Below are positions 11,794 through 24,688 of a stretch of 64,000 bases of DNA, one piece after another. Under the pieces are notes generated by a model. That model saw nothing but the letters and a program-made list of their open reading frames with translations. It ran no database searches and was not told where the DNA came from. The position numbers and the translations under genes were made by a program. This DNA is from Fomes fomentarius (Eukaryota; Basidiomycota; Agaricomycetes; Polyporales; Polyporaceae): the NCBI GenBank assembly GCA_022606135.1, contig JABYQN010000001.1, positions 4,154,001-4,218,000 of the forward strand, given 5' to 3'. The first letter of the stretch is position 1, and each line of letters opens with the position of its first letter.

Positions 11794-13635
11794 TCAGCGC
11801 CGGCCGTGCGCCGCACGGGGCCGCGGCACCTTCGCGCCCATCGCGACCAAGTCCGTAGATACGACCCGGATGGTGCGGGGTCTGTCGCTGCTGCCTTGCT
11901 GCTGCTTCTGCATGTGCTGCTGCATGCGCTCCTTCCATAGTTTGTGAGCTCCGTCCGTCGCCCATCTCAGAGGTGCGAATACTTTGGGGGGTGCGTTTGG
12001 TGGTGCTGTTGTTGTCGTTGTGGGGACGGACGAGGAAGAAGACTGTGTCTGTGTCTGTGTCTGTGTCTGTGTCTGTGTTGGTGTCTGTGTTGGTGTCTGT
12101 GTCTGTGTCGTTGGGGCAGGTGCACGGGCAACGGCAATGTGGCTCTTCGGGATGAAGGGGGAGACGATTTTGGGCTTCTTGGCGGGCCGTGAAGAACCCT
12201 TGGGCCGAGGCTGAGGCTGACAGTTGTCGGTGTCGGAGATCTCGCCCTCTTCTCTGTCGTCGTCCACATCCCGCTTGCGCTTCTGTCCCAATGTAGTTGC
12301 GGTTGAGGTTGACTGTATTATAGGGAGTGTGAGCTCGGTTATAGCGGAGATAGTAAGGGCGGGACGACTTACGGGAGTTGGAGGGACAGGTCGGCTGACA
12401 GGGGGTTGCGGGATAGGACGAGAGGGGATCTTCCTCTTCGAGAAGAAGTTGGGGTCAAACTTTGGTGGACTTCTCGCCTTCGGCTTTGGTGTGGGGGTCG
12501 TCTTCAAGATGAAGTTGCGGGCAGCGATGATCGGAGGGGCTACGGCGGGCGGGGGCTCGACGACAGAGGAAGAGGACTTGAACTTCTTTGCCACTCTCCC
12601 GGACTGTATCGCCTTCTTCACAGGCAGCGCGAGATTAGCCATGATTTTGCTTGCAGCAATGCGTTTCGGGATGCGCGAGGCTGCTTTCGAAGCGCGCGCA
12701 GCGCGCACAACCTCGCGGAGAGGGCGCTCGTCCTCACTGGAAGCGTCAGCCTCGTCGGCGGCGGCGGCGGCGGTGGCGCTGCCAAAGATGATCTCCTCCC
12801 ATTCGTACTCTGTCTCACTCGTTGCGGCGGTAACGGGTTGGAGTGAGGTGCAGGGGGTGATATTCGCAGTAGGTGGAGACGAGTGGACAGAGGAATGGGA
12901 AGGAGTGACTATTTGCTCCTCGACTTCGGCGATGAGTTGTGCGGCAAGCTCCTCGTATTGGGCAGATGGTTGGAATGAGGGTGACTGGTGTGTAGACGCT
13001 GAGGAGAAGAGGCTTTCGGCCGAACTCGAAGACGATACGTAGGAAGAGAGTGATGAGGAGGATGAGTGGGAGGATGAGTGTGTGGAGAGCGAGGTAGGTA
13101 AGATTGGGACATCCTCCATGTCTTCTTCGTCGTCCGAGGCGGCGCTGCCGTCACTACTGGACGAGTCGTCTGTGTCCGACTCGTCGTCGGACTCATCATC
13201 ACTGCGCTCGCGAGTTAGTCAGAGGGTTCAAAGCTAGTAACCAATCCTCGGCACACACCTGTCAGCTTCAGGAGCAGAGTCATCTTGCACCAGTACGGCA
13301 TCGAGTTCTCGAGCCATTAGCTCCATGGCGCGGACCTCCTTCTTAGCCCTGCGCAAGGCGCGATCGTTCTTTGCAGCGTCGAGGGGTTCTGTCAGGAGGG
13401 GCTTTCGAAGGAAGTAGACTGCATGTCCGCGGCCGATGACCACTTCTTCCACGAGACCTTGCGTGTCCTTTCCAAGGGTGGGAAGGTCTTGGGCGCCGGC
13501 GCCGGGTGTGTGGACTTGGTTGGGACTAGAGGGTTTGGAGGCGCCCGGGACTCGCATGAGCTCAGGAGAGAGTTTCCCCGTGTTCGGGTCGAACGTGTAG
13601 ACGGTGGAGATGGGGGCGGAGAAGTAGTCGGCCAT
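11794..13635 (-). CDS. Disordered, probably nuclear protein of unknown function
   Basis: Two exons: 13635-13259 and 13201-11794, joined by a 57-nt GT..AG intron with matching phase, 594 aa. No known domain is recognised. The first 125 residues look the most ordered (MADYFSAPISTVYTFDPNTG, later a helical RALRRAKKEVRAMELMAREL). Then follow an acidic Ser/Asp stretch spanning the intron, a long Ser-rich part, basic patches that look like nuclear localisation signals (GQKRKRDV, AKKPK), the acidic motif EEGEISDTD, and a Gln-Thr repeat encoded by tandem TGTGTC hexamers (about 12044-12109). The C-terminus is again basic (WKERMQQHMQKQQQ). The start is the first ATG of the open exon; an upstream in-frame TTG is not used. 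Composition suggests a chromatin or RNA-linked factor, but that is only inference. Confidence 0.72.
12044..12109. repeat. TGTGTC hexamer repeat inside the coding exon
   Basis: About eleven TGTGTC/TGTTGG units encoding a Thr-Gln (and Pro-Thr-Gln) tract on the minus strand. Length change by whole units would keep the frame, so the tract may vary between strains. Confidence 0.75.
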
Positions 13636-13821
13636 CGCGTTCAACGTGATATAAAGAGTATAGCTGCGCAGCAGTGAAGATGGTTACGAGGATGTTGAAC
13701 ACGGGGGAAGCCAAGGTGCAGTGGTCGGACAAGGCAGGGCAGAGTCGACTACTTGAGCATGTCCGATCGGCCCCCTATGCATGTCAACCGCTATCTCATC
13801 CGAGTGTACACACCATGAAAG

Positions 13822-13875
13822 GAATTGAGGACGAGCCCAGGAGCTTATGCAAGTTCCCGAACTCGTCCTCAATTC
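13822..13875. repeat. Inverted repeat with 14-bp perfect arms
   Basis: Arms GAATTGAGGACGAG (13822-13835) and its exact complement (13862-13875) are separated by 26 bases. No gene is placed here; it lies about 190 bp upstream of the minus-strand gene starting at 13635. Could form a hairpin in RNA or be a transposon footprint. Confidence 0.6.
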
Positions 13876-14321
13876 ATTTCTGGATGTCGACTGATACTCA
13901 AGCTTGAGCACCAGTGGCGGTTGAAGCAAACCAGAGATGCTACAATTCCTGAGATGAGTGTAGGACGATTGGAAGGAGTATTGAGAGTCAGAGTGACCGC
14001 CCCGGTGTGTCGAAGAAGAGGACAGAAGTGTAAGCGCCCATGCACATACACATCCATCAACTCCACATCACAGAGTCACACATGTATGATGTGACAGACC
14101 GCGGCCACTGCCTCTGGCCCTTGTATTCACTTGGTGTCGCAGCGTGTTGGACTGCAGATGTACGCGTCAATGTCTACTATGGATTTGACATCCAGCGCAG
14201 TAGAAGCTGCTATCTACTAATAGTCGAAGAAGTTGAAGTCCGCGACAGCAAGTCCCGTCGATGCCGAAGCTTGCCCTCCGCCACAAGGTCTTTTTGCCAC
14301 CATGGGTCGTCACCCAATTGA

Positions 14322-14618
14322 AAAAATCATGGATACAACCTGATATCTTCCCCGAACGAGCCTGCGCCAAGTAGAGAGCTTCAAGCGGGGAACCGCTTTG
14401 TCCTCGTCTTCGCTGACTCTCATCCAGACGGAAGATTTGCGATTGTCATGATCCACGCCCTTCCAGGAGGAAGGCTCATGTGTAGAGTTGAATTCGCTCC
14501 TACTGCTCAGCCCCATCCAGGTGACGAGAAATTTGCTATTAGCTTGGGATATAATGGGGACTTCGCAAATGCATGGGATGGAGAGTGGCGACAGTTTCGC
14601 CCACAACGCCGGCGATAA
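14322..14618 (+). other. Protein-like open frame without start, possible gene relic
   Basis: A 98-codon open frame follows a TGA and ends at TAA 14616-14618. It reads smoothly (for example ELQAGNRFVLVFADSHPDGR and FAISLGYNGDFANAWDGEW) with balanced composition, unlike the other frames here. A good start context (CCACCATGG, ATG at 14301) begins a short frame in another register that would need a one-base shift near 14330 to enter it. No family is recognised. The rest of 13636-14906 shows nothing else. It may be a decayed gene downstream of URA2. Confidence 0.25.
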
Positions 14619-14906
14619 CATGACATTACTCCTGAAGTTAACTCGCACGGGCGATATACGCGTTTCTGGTTCTGAGCACTGCGCGATTTGCGATGTGTAT
14701 CAGATAGAAATGATGCTTCCATATAGGCGCCAATATCATGTGGAAACGGGTGGAAGTGACATGAGCATCTGGTTCAAATTGTTAAGAGTCCTAGTAGTGA
14801 CACCTATGATACATCTACTGAAGATCTAGTATGGAGAGTCCTGCGCAAACTGTAACCTACAAAAGTCCTGTTTCTTTTCGAGTCCGGATTTTCCAAACCT
14901 ATTTTC

Positions 14907-17900
14907 TCAACTCATGACACTAGCGAGCAACGCCATGCGGATCTGGGCATACGAGACGTCATGAACTCGCGTTACGAGACTGATATGGACAAAATCGGGA
15001 CTTACGAAGAGGCCATACCGCATCTGACGGAAGTAGACAGCGCGGCGAGAATCAAAGTCGACATCAGGGTCGATTTCTATCGAGATGGTACGTCAGCTAG
15101 CGTTCGACCGCAGGCCCGGATGGATGGAAACTCACCGTTGACCCGAGGAAGTGGATGCATGACGATCATATCCTCTTTTGCGCGCGACAACACGGCGTGA
15201 TCGACGCGATACGCGTCCTTGACCGCTTGCCACTCCGAGTCGTCCTTGAACCTCTCCTTCTGTAGCCTTGTGACGTACAAGACATCCGTGTCGCCGAGGA
15301 CCTCCTCTAGAGACTCGCATTGGTAGACAGGGATACCTGCCTTGCGCGCCGCAGATACCACGCTAGCTGGCATAGCCAGAGATGGCGGAGAAACGAAGTT
15401 CAAGCGCACAGAGTAGAGGGAAAGAAGGGTGACGAGGCTGTGCACGGTACGGCCGTTCTTGAGGTCTCCGAGCATGGTGATGGTGCGCCCGTTGACGGTG
15501 CCAAGTTCTGAACGGATCGTATAGACATCGAGCAGAGCCTGTAAGGATGTGAGTCAAAGCGGCTCGGACCCATCATATGAATGCACGTGTACCTGCGATG
15601 GATGCTCTCCGATACCATCTCCCGCGTTCAAGATGGGAACAGGCGAGAACTTCGCTGCCAATTGCGAACTGCCTACCTCCGGATGACGTATCACGATCGC
15701 ATCGGCGTAGCAACCCAGTGTGCGGATGGTGTCCGGAAGTGTCTCTCCCTTCAGCACGGACGAAGAATCGACGTTCACATTGACCACCTCTCCTCCGCAG
15801 CGCTTCATGGCCGTGTCGAACGAAGAAGACGTCCTGGTGGAAGGCTCGTAGAAGAGAGTAGCAAGCACTTTGCCCTTGAGGATGTCCAGAGTGCCGTTCC
15901 GCTCGACCTGGAGCTGCATCTCGTGCGCGAGCGTGAACAGATCGTGAACATCGCGGTGGCCGAACTGTTTGACAGTGAGAATGTGACAACGGTTGAAGGC
16001 AGGGTGTGGCAGGAGATGGCTGAAGATCTGCATGTTGGCGGCAGGTCCATGCACAGGTGCGACAGCCGTGGAGGAGACAGCATTGTGTTGTAGCCCAGGG
16101 TGAGTTTGTGTAGCATTCTCGGCGGCGATACGACCCGAGATGGCATGAATATCAGGCTTCGCACCCGAGACAGACACTCTCCTCTCCGCCGCAGGATGGC
16201 TGATTGTCGCGCTTGAAATGTCCTTACCCAACGGAGCACCGGACAGAACACCGTCAAGGAACGCTGTCTGACCGTAGATTTGTACACGATGAATAGCCCC
16301 GTTGACAACGGTGCCCTCGATGGGCGACCACGCGTTGAAGCGCTTATGGAACTGAGACTTGCGGCCCACGACGATCTCGACATTTGCGTGGCCCTGATCC
16401 GGTAAGGCGAAGATGCGGAGAGGATTATCGTGCAAACGTCGGCGCATGTCATCGAGAGTCAAACGCCCGGCGGCAACCGCGCCCAGAAGCAATGGGAGGG
16501 TCTCCTCGACACCCGATGCAGCAGACGCCTTTTCTCCAAGCTGCGTGGCGAGCTCATAGGGTACACGGCCAACGGAGAAGACATCGATGGCATCAAGGTT
16601 GCTCCAGAGGTACTGCTGGTTTTCGAGGGTGGGAAGGCAGGTGACCCCGGGAAATTGTTCCTTCGTAAAGAACAGCGCATACACCGACACGTCGCAGGTG
16701 ACCTTGAGCCCCTTGGCCTTACTCAACGCAATGAAGAGCATGTCCTCCTTGGTCTGCACGTTCGTGACATGAAGAGAGCTGTTATGGAGGTCCGCGAGCA
16801 GCAGGATTGGAGCAAGGTTCGCGCCCCGCGCGTCAGTGACGATCGGCTTCTCGGTGGGCCAGGCGGCGAAGTGAGCAGCAGCGGCAGGAATCTGGCTGTC
16901 GGGGTCGCCATAACGGAACGGCACGAAGAGCGACTTCACATCCGTCTCGATCACGTCGTCGAGCGCGTTGACATTGGCCGACGAAGCAGTGATGTTCATC
17001 GCATAGTTGCAGTATGCAGTGCCAGCAACGTTGCCCGTAGCCTTGTCGAGGGACGCTCTGTCTGTGATCCGACTATTCAGACCGACAGGAAGAACAAGGG
17101 CCGTGACGAAACCACCGCTGATCGACGCCTTGGTGGCATTGACGAAGTCCTCCCCCACCATGGTCAAGTCGGGGATGAAGCTGGCGATGTTAACAAGACC
17201 TGGGAAGTTGTGCGTCTCGTGCGAAGTTTTGAAGTCAACTGGCGAAACCTCCAACGGCATCTTCCGGACGAGGGCCTCAAAGAGCAACTTCGCGTTCTTG
17301 ACGTTCGTGATGAGCGGCACGGCAAAGTCGACGGCCATACGGCGAGTGCGGTACCCCTTGCTCGCATAGCTCGCAGGGCGACGATAGTGGTTCTTCGATG
17401 GCAAGTTGATGTACATGTCGATGAGGTTGTTGGCCAGATGCTGCGTGAGCGAATACTCCGACTTCTGCTCGCTGTCTTCGGCCAGAATCTCGAGGTACTA
17501 CATACACGACAAGGAGGAACACCGTCAGACACAGAGGATGATGCGATGAAGAGTCGCATGAACGAACCCACCTTGCAAGGAATGTGATGCTCGGTGAAGA
17601 AATCCGCCGTCCCAGACGTACCAAAGATGCTGTAGCCAGCAGCGTGCAGCCTCTGAACCGAAGGCAAGATCTCCAGCTTCTCCTTGTAGCTTCCGATCGA
17701 GAACAAGATGTTCTTCTTCGGCATGTTGATACCGGTCGAGATCAACGCCTTGACGTACGCCTCGTACTTGTCCCTTCCAAAGCACGCCACCTCCCCTGTC
17801 GAGGCCATTTCAACGCCCAGGACGGGATCCGCGCCAGACAGCCGGCTGAAGCTGAACTGCGGGACCTTGACACCGACGTAATCCGGGGGCAGGGGGACAT

Positions 17901-20900
17901 GCGGGTAGGGCTCCACCGGGATGCTGAGCATGACCTTCGTCGCCATCTCGATAGCGTCGATACCCGTCACCTTCGACACGAAGGGGAACGAACGCGCGGC
18001 GCGGAGGTTGCACTCGATGACCTTGATCTCGTTGTTCTTCGCAATGAACTGGATGTTGAACGGACCGGTGACATTGAGCGCGTTCCCTATCTTGATTGTC
18101 GCGTCCTCGATGCGGCGCACGGTCTCCGGGTCGAGGTCCTGCGGCGGGTGGATAAGGGTCGCGTCGCCAGAGTGGACGCCCGCGTTCTCGACGTGCTCCG
18201 AGATGTAGTGCATGATGACCTTGCCGTCCTTGGCGACCGCGTCCATCTCGATCTCCTTCGCGCCCTCGATGTACTTCGTGATGACGACAGGATGTTCGCG
18301 CGATACGGCCGTAGCCTGCGAGAGGTAACTGCTGAGGTCGTCCTGGCTGAAGACGACGTTCATGGCGGCGCCCGAGAGGACATATGACGGGCGGACGAGC
18401 ACGGGATAGCCGACCTTCTCGCAGAAGGCATGCGCCTCGTCGTAGCTCGAAAGCTCCTTCCACAGCGGTTGATCGACGCCAATTTCGTCCAGCAGACGCG
18501 AGAACTTGAACCGGTTCTCTGCAGTGTCGATCATCTCCGGGGACGTTCCGTAGATCTTGACGTTCTGGCGGTAAAGCGGTAGCGCGATGTTGTTGGGCGT
18601 CTGGCCACCCATAGACAGGATGACACCGCGGGAATGCTCAGCGTCGTAGATGTCGAGGATGGTCTCCAAGCAGATGTTCTCGAAGTACAGGCGGTCGGCT
18701 TCATCATAGTCGGTACTGACCGTCTCCGGATTGTAGTTGACCATGACGGTCGGAAGGCCGTTGTCTCGGAGAGTCCGGATAGCACGGACGGCACACCAAT
18801 CGAACTCGACAGAGGAACCGATACGGTACACACCGGAACCGAGGACTATAACACCGTGGTCGTCGAAGGTGATGTCGTTCTCGATCGCGTTGTACGTCGT
18901 GTACAGGTAGTTCGTGAACGCAGGGAACTCGGCCGCGACGGTATCAATCTGCTTGACGAAGGGCGCAACGCCGTACTCCTGGCGCAGGCGACGAACGGCT
19001 AGCTCTGTGCTGCCCATGCAAGTAGCAACCTGTCTGTCGGAGAAGCCGAGCTGCTTCGCTTGGCGCAGAAGCTCAGAACCAATCGAGTTTATGTTGCATT
19101 GGTATAGACGCTGCTCCATTTTGAAGATGGATTGGAGCTTCGTCAAGAACCACTTGTCGATGTTGGACATCTGCCAGATCTGATCGACGCTGTACCCGCG
19201 GTGGAAGGCGGTGGCGATCGCGAAGATACGCTTGTCCGTGGGGTTCATGAGCTCTTGGTCAATGTCTTCGACGTAGTCGTTCTGGGTTTAGATGAACAGT
19301 AAGCGCGAGCTGGACCCATACATTGATTTTCGAGACACGAACCCTAGCAAATCCGAGAAATTGGTCATCAATGGCACGAATGGCCTTCTGAATGGTCTCC
19401 TGGAACGACCGCCCGATACTCATGACTTCACCAACACTCTTCATGCTGCTGCTCAGAAGCGGGCTGACGCGGTTGAACTTCTTGAGGTCCCAGCGCGGGA
19501 TCTTGACGACGACATAGTCCAAGCTGGGCTCGAAGCACGCCGAGGTCACCTTCGTCACCGAGTTCTTGATCTCGTTCAGCGGGATGCCGAGACCGAGCTT
19601 CGCGGCGATAAACGCAAGGGGGTAGCCAGTCGCCTTCGACGCGAGCGCAGAGGAGCGCGAGAGACGTGCATTAACCTGATACAAATTTGAGTATTCGACG
19701 AGTTGAACGTCAACGCGCGTGTCTCACCTCGATGATGCAGTACTCGCGCGAAGTTGGATTCAGCGCGTACTGAATGTTGCACTCGCCGATGACGCCAAGA
19801 TGTCGGATGACGTTGATAGCTGTCGTACGAAGCATGTTGTAGTCGGCGTCGGACAGCGTCTGGGATGGCGCTACGACGATGGAGTCTCCGGTATGAATGC
19901 CCAGAGGGTCAAAGTTCTGAATTTCAAGTTGAGGTCAAGGCATAACAAGAGCAAGTCCCTAGCACAACGCACCTCCATGTTACAGACAGTGATGCAGTTG
20001 TCGCGACAGTCCCGGACGACCTCGTACTCAATCTCCTTCCAGCCCTTCATACTCTTCTCGACCAGCACCTGAGGGCTAGTTGCGAACGCCTTCGCACACA
20101 GCGCCTTCAACTGTTGCTCGTTCTGCGCAAAACCAGAGCCAAGACCGCCCAACGCATACGCAGCCCGCACAATGACCGGGTAGCCGATCGCGTTCGCAGC
20201 GATGACGGCCTCGTCAGTCGTCGTCGCCGTAGAAGACTGCGCGCACCGCTCCCCGATCTCAGCCATCGCGCTCGCGAAGAGTTGCCTGTCCTCAGTCATG
20301 ATGACCGTGTCGATGGGCGTACCCAGGACCTTGCACCCCAGGCTCTCGAACTCGTCCTTGAGCTTGATACCAACATTAAGTGCGGTTTGCCCGCCGAAGG
20401 TCACGTAGATACCGTCCGGCTTCTCGTACTTGATGATCTTGCGCACGAATTCGGGCGTGACAGGCAGAAAGTACACCTTGTCCGCGAGTCCGCGCGAGGT
20501 GGCGATGGTAGCAATGTTAGGGTTGAGGAGGATGGTGTAGATTCCTTCCTCTTTAAGCGCTTTGATCGCTTGCGAACCTGAGTAATCGAATTCGCCAGCC
20601 TGGCCGATGGAGAGACCGCCCGAGCCAAGGATGAGAACTTTCTGGACGTCCGCGCGAGGAATGCGCTTCTCGTTCTCCTCCTTACTGCCCCCCGGCATAG
20701 AGATAGGAATGAGACTTCCCGTCTTCGCGCAGTCAATAATATTCTGAATGAACACCTCGAATAGAAACTCGGTATCGCGCGGGCCGGGCGTGGACTCCGG
20801 GTGAAACTGCACAGAGAAGAAGGGCTTGTCGACGCAGTAGATGCCCTCGTTGCTTCCGTCGTTCGCGTTCTGGAAGAGCTCCTTCCACCCATTGGGCAAA

Positions 20901-22131
20901 GAAGCGGCCTCAACCTGATAACCATGGTTCTGACTGGTGATGTAGCAGCGTCCGCTGAGCGCGTCCGTGCAAGGAAGGTTGTGTCCGCGGTTACCGTACT
21001 TCATTTTCGACGTCCTCGCACCCGCTGCGAGTGCAAGTAGCTGGTGGCCGAGACAGATACAGAAGATGGGCTGATCAGCCTTTTGCATCGCGCGCGCGAG
21101 TCGCTCAATAACGGGTGCGACCATAGTAGGATCGCCAGGACCATTTGAGATGAAGAGACCATCAAATGGCTCCTCAGAGTCCGCGAGGTAGTCGTAGTCC
21201 CATGGTACAACCTTGAGCTCAACACCGCGATGAGTGAAGCATCGGATCTGGTTATACTTCATGCCTACGTCGACCGCCAGCACGCGCAGAGGGCGCGAGC
21301 CGGAAGGATGCAGCGTGGGCTCTCCCACCGGCTTGAACACCCGCGGAGCCTTTGTCGAGACGACCGCAACGAGGTTGTCCTCATTAGGATCGTGGAACGG
21401 GATATCCAGGTAGTCTTCGCGCCATCTTACGCTGGGCGGAGAGGGCGCGCGTGACGCCGGGGTGGATGGAGACATCAATGACGCACGTCGGTCCCCGGAT
21501 TGGTCAGTGCGCCTGGCCAGGATCTTTCCCAGCATCGATCCCTTCTCGCGAATTTTTTTTGTGAGCGCGCGAGTGTCGACGCCGAAGATGGCGGGCACTC
21601 CGCTCTCCTTCAGCCATTGCCCCAGGGAGGACCCGGCGAGGAAGTGGCTGTAGTCTTCAGAGTATGATCCCACGACCAGCGCAGAGACATGAATGCGGGG
21701 GGATTCAAAATCTGCGGGAATGTCGTCCACGAACGAAGTCTCCGGACGAGGGGGGACGCCGTAGTTTCCGATGAGGGGGTACGTCAGGATGAGAATCTGG
21801 CCTTCGTAGGATGGGTCCGTGAGAGACTCGGTGTATCCTACCATACCTATACGATGAAAGGTTGAATGAGCGCAGAGCGGTTGTCGAGGCAATGAAAGGA
21901 CGAACCAGTCTGGAATACACACTCTCCTGCGACGCTTTTTCCCTCTGCACCAAAACTAAAACCGCGAAATGCGGTTCCGTCTGCAAGCTCCAAGACGGCA
22001 TCTTGAAGTTGGTTTTCATCCGACGTCGCCGCGATGGGGGATGCGAGAAAGCCGTTGGGATGATTGGTGTTAGAACGAGCGAGGACAGGCCGGACGACGT
22101 TAGTTTTTGTAGCAGGGTTGGACAGAGCCAT
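14907..22131 (-). CDS. URA2: Multifunctional CPSase II / aspartate carbamoyltransferase (URA2, CAD-like)
   Basis: Catalyses the first two steps of pyrimidine synthesis: carbamoyl phosphate from glutamine, then carbamoyl aspartate. Exons 22131-21906, 21846-19973, 19916-19728, 19675-19343, 19281-17572, 17497-15593, 15538-15136, 15076-15006, 14942-14907; eight GT..AG introns, phases consistent, 2248 aa (yeast Ura2 is about the same). Order of domains: glutamine amidotransferase (about 1-430; nucleophile in [10 protein letters not shown] near residue 340, HPES near 424), carbamoyl-phosphate synthetase (from [10 protein letters not shown] near 477 to about 1520), a dihydroorotase-like part (about 1530-1870), and aspartate carbamoyltransferase ([12 protein letters not shown] near 1993, GEHPSQ, HPLPRVNE). 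The DHOase-like part lacks the metal-binding HxH motif, as in other fungi, so it should be structural only; a separate dihydroorotase is expected elsewhere. The last exon is only 36 nt. Feedback inhibition by UTP is known for the family. Confidence 0.97.
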
Positions 22132-24688
22132 GTTAGACAAAAGAATGAATTGCAGTAGTCGGGATGGATGTCGCTTGATGTCGTAGGTCTCTTCCTCTCC
22201 GCTCGCTCGCTCCAAGAGAGATTCGAGTGAAGAGGAAGAGAAAAAGAACAAGCGTCTCTTTCGCCATCCAGAAAACTAGAAGTTGTGGTCACGTGTATCT
22301 AGATCCAATCGCGGAGATCTCTTTCCAAGATTGACAATGACTGAGGCAAGCAGGCTGCCAGGCACCGCTGTCGAGCGAGGCAAGGCGCGCCGAATTACGT
22401 TGGGCTGTTACCTATGTTTCGGGACGATTCTGACAGCGGGATGAGGGGTTCCACTACGTTACGCTGACGGGATAACACAGAATCATCATGAAGGAGGGAT
22501 AACAAGACGGCCGTATCAGATCTTGGACTGGGAGCTTCAAGCTTCAGTGAAGATCTCCCACCAGAGCTTTTGGTAGAATATGGGGAGTTGAATTGATACA
22601 CAGGCGCGAGTATGGCCTTTATATGTGCGCAATATGCGTGGCTGAGCGAAAGAGTCCTGCTTGTTGTTGATCCTGATATGGCAAACGACTATCCATTTCG
22701 GGACATGATCGTCAAGTCGCAGCCGATGACGTAGTCTAGATCTGTGAACATGACGCGCTGTTTAACCGCTCAACAAGTCACTCAACCAGAGTCACTGAGA
22801 GTACATAGTGCTAATCCTCGTAAGAAAGCTTGCTGATCCCGTGAATTACCTTCATATATACTCATGAACCACCAGCATATCGAAGTACGCACAATGCTAG
22901 CCAATGGGACACAAATCGAGTTGGTGCTTCTACTAGTATTGACCCAATGTTCACTACAAGCGTAGCTTCGAATAACACGATGTTGGAAGCTTGAGACTGA
23001 GGGTCACGAAAGTAAGAATTTCTCGACCTTGGTTTTGCACGCCTGCCAAGGGTTAATGGCAAAGGGTGATGATGAGATGAGCACAATTCTGTTCGCGACA
23101 TGTCCGAAATGCCACCATGCTGGATCTCTATTTTTTGCAGAACTCGATGGCGAGGGCAATCCACATAACTGCAAGGCGCACCGCAACCTTGAAGAGCTAC
23201 TATCAGTTCATCTTCTATCTTCGGATCTTGCTTCTTCTATCTCGAGCTTCTCCACACCCGGGCCAAAGCCGAGCGCCGTCCGACAGAATTTCATCCACAC
23301 TCTGTACCGCTCAATGACCGTGGGGGATGAGAGATGTCGTAACGGGAAGCGGCAGCGGTCGGTAGTACGAGTTGGTCACACTGTCCTGTCCGAGTATATT
23401 TCAATATGGCGGATCCAGAGCGGAAACACCGGTCACAGGTACCTCTCCGTCAGTCCACATGTCAGTACTACTATTAGCTGATTTGTCCCAGTCATCCGAA
23501 GAACTGGCTGCTAGTCGAGGAAGGACTGTTCAATTCCAACCACCTTAACGTTCTGTCCAGTAGGACGGCACTAGTACCATAGCCCCTTGATCATGCGGTC
23601 TAGTCCGACAGGTTCTCTCCACTCAGCTTCCTCCATGGGCGACAGATAATCACTTAAGCTTGCGAAAGATGTAGCGCAATTCCATGCCATGCTCCGCATT
23701 CCCATGAGATTCGATCCTTTCTGCTCAGGGTGCAGTAGGTGTCTACAGTGTACCTTCTCGTACTCATGCATCGGAAGTCCGCAGGAACCTATAGTGGCGT
23801 ATCAACAGGGCTGCTATCATCTATGTACACCCAGATATAGAGTCGCGGCGCACAGGCTCTTCGAGTTGTCCTCCTGCGTCCAGCGAGGGGTGCTGGTCGA
23901 TAGTTGAGCCAGTAAGACCTTTGTGCCCGTACCAGAACCCTGCACACTGACATGGCCAAGAGCAGAGAGCCCGAGCACCAACTTGAAGGACCCCTCGTTG
24001 AAGGCATGCAACACGGCGCCAGTGAACAACGAGTGAACAATATGGTGGACCAAAGCTTGAGCCGGCCAGAGAACACGGATCCAGCCCTCGACGACTTTGC
24101 GCCGGGGGTTCTTGGATAATTGGGGTTCTATCAAGCCCCGATCAAGCCCTCAGATAGAGTTCACTTTACACCGGTGCAAGTAAATATTACACGGCCGCTG
24201 GCCCGCTCCCGTTCCCATGCCGGCAGCATATATATCATAATTACTTATCAAACACTCCCACATGGCCCTCGCGCGCGGCAGTCTCCACAAGTTCGTTTGA
24301 GTTGGACAAGATTGGACAACACCATTCGCGGTGCCACTGGTGGGCCCTGGCGCGCGCGCATCTCCAGGCTCAGGTAAGTAACCTCGTCATAGTGGCGCCA
24401 GGCTATGTGATGTGGGTCCCAGGTCAGACAGCGCGAACGCAGAAGGGAAACACGAAGCGCGGCCGCGTCCCAGCTCATAGGTCCGTCCTGGTGTGTGGAT
24501 CTAAGATTTCGACAGGTCAATGGAAGCTGCCTTAAGCGAGCTCGGGTAAGTGCTTTGGCATGGGCCACCAGGGGCCAGTGGCCACCCCGGTCGCCGCTTG
24601 CGTCCGCCCGTGGTGGTGGCTTCGTTCAGCAAAGCGAGATAACTTATAACAAACGCGCTGCCATGGCCCCCTCCCCTCATCGCCCCAC
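22132..24688. other. Intergenic region between URA2 and the SLATT gene
   Basis: Divergent 5' flanks of two genes, about 2.5 kb. ORFs at 23029-23481 and 23789-24134 have no recognisable domain, no ATG in good context and no splice chain. A TATATATCAT stretch lies near 24229-24238. Nothing else is supported. Confidence 0.5.

Noticed and set aside
12224..13042. 272-codon plus-strand ORF opposite the disordered protein gene
   Set aside because: The minus strand has a two-exon model with consistent phase and NLS-like content; the plus frame is low-complexity mirror of it.
16430..18387. Long plus-strand ORFs (385 and 267 codons) opposite URA2
   Set aside because: They are shadows of the conserved minus-strand coding exons, high-GC third positions keep them open, and their text has no domain.
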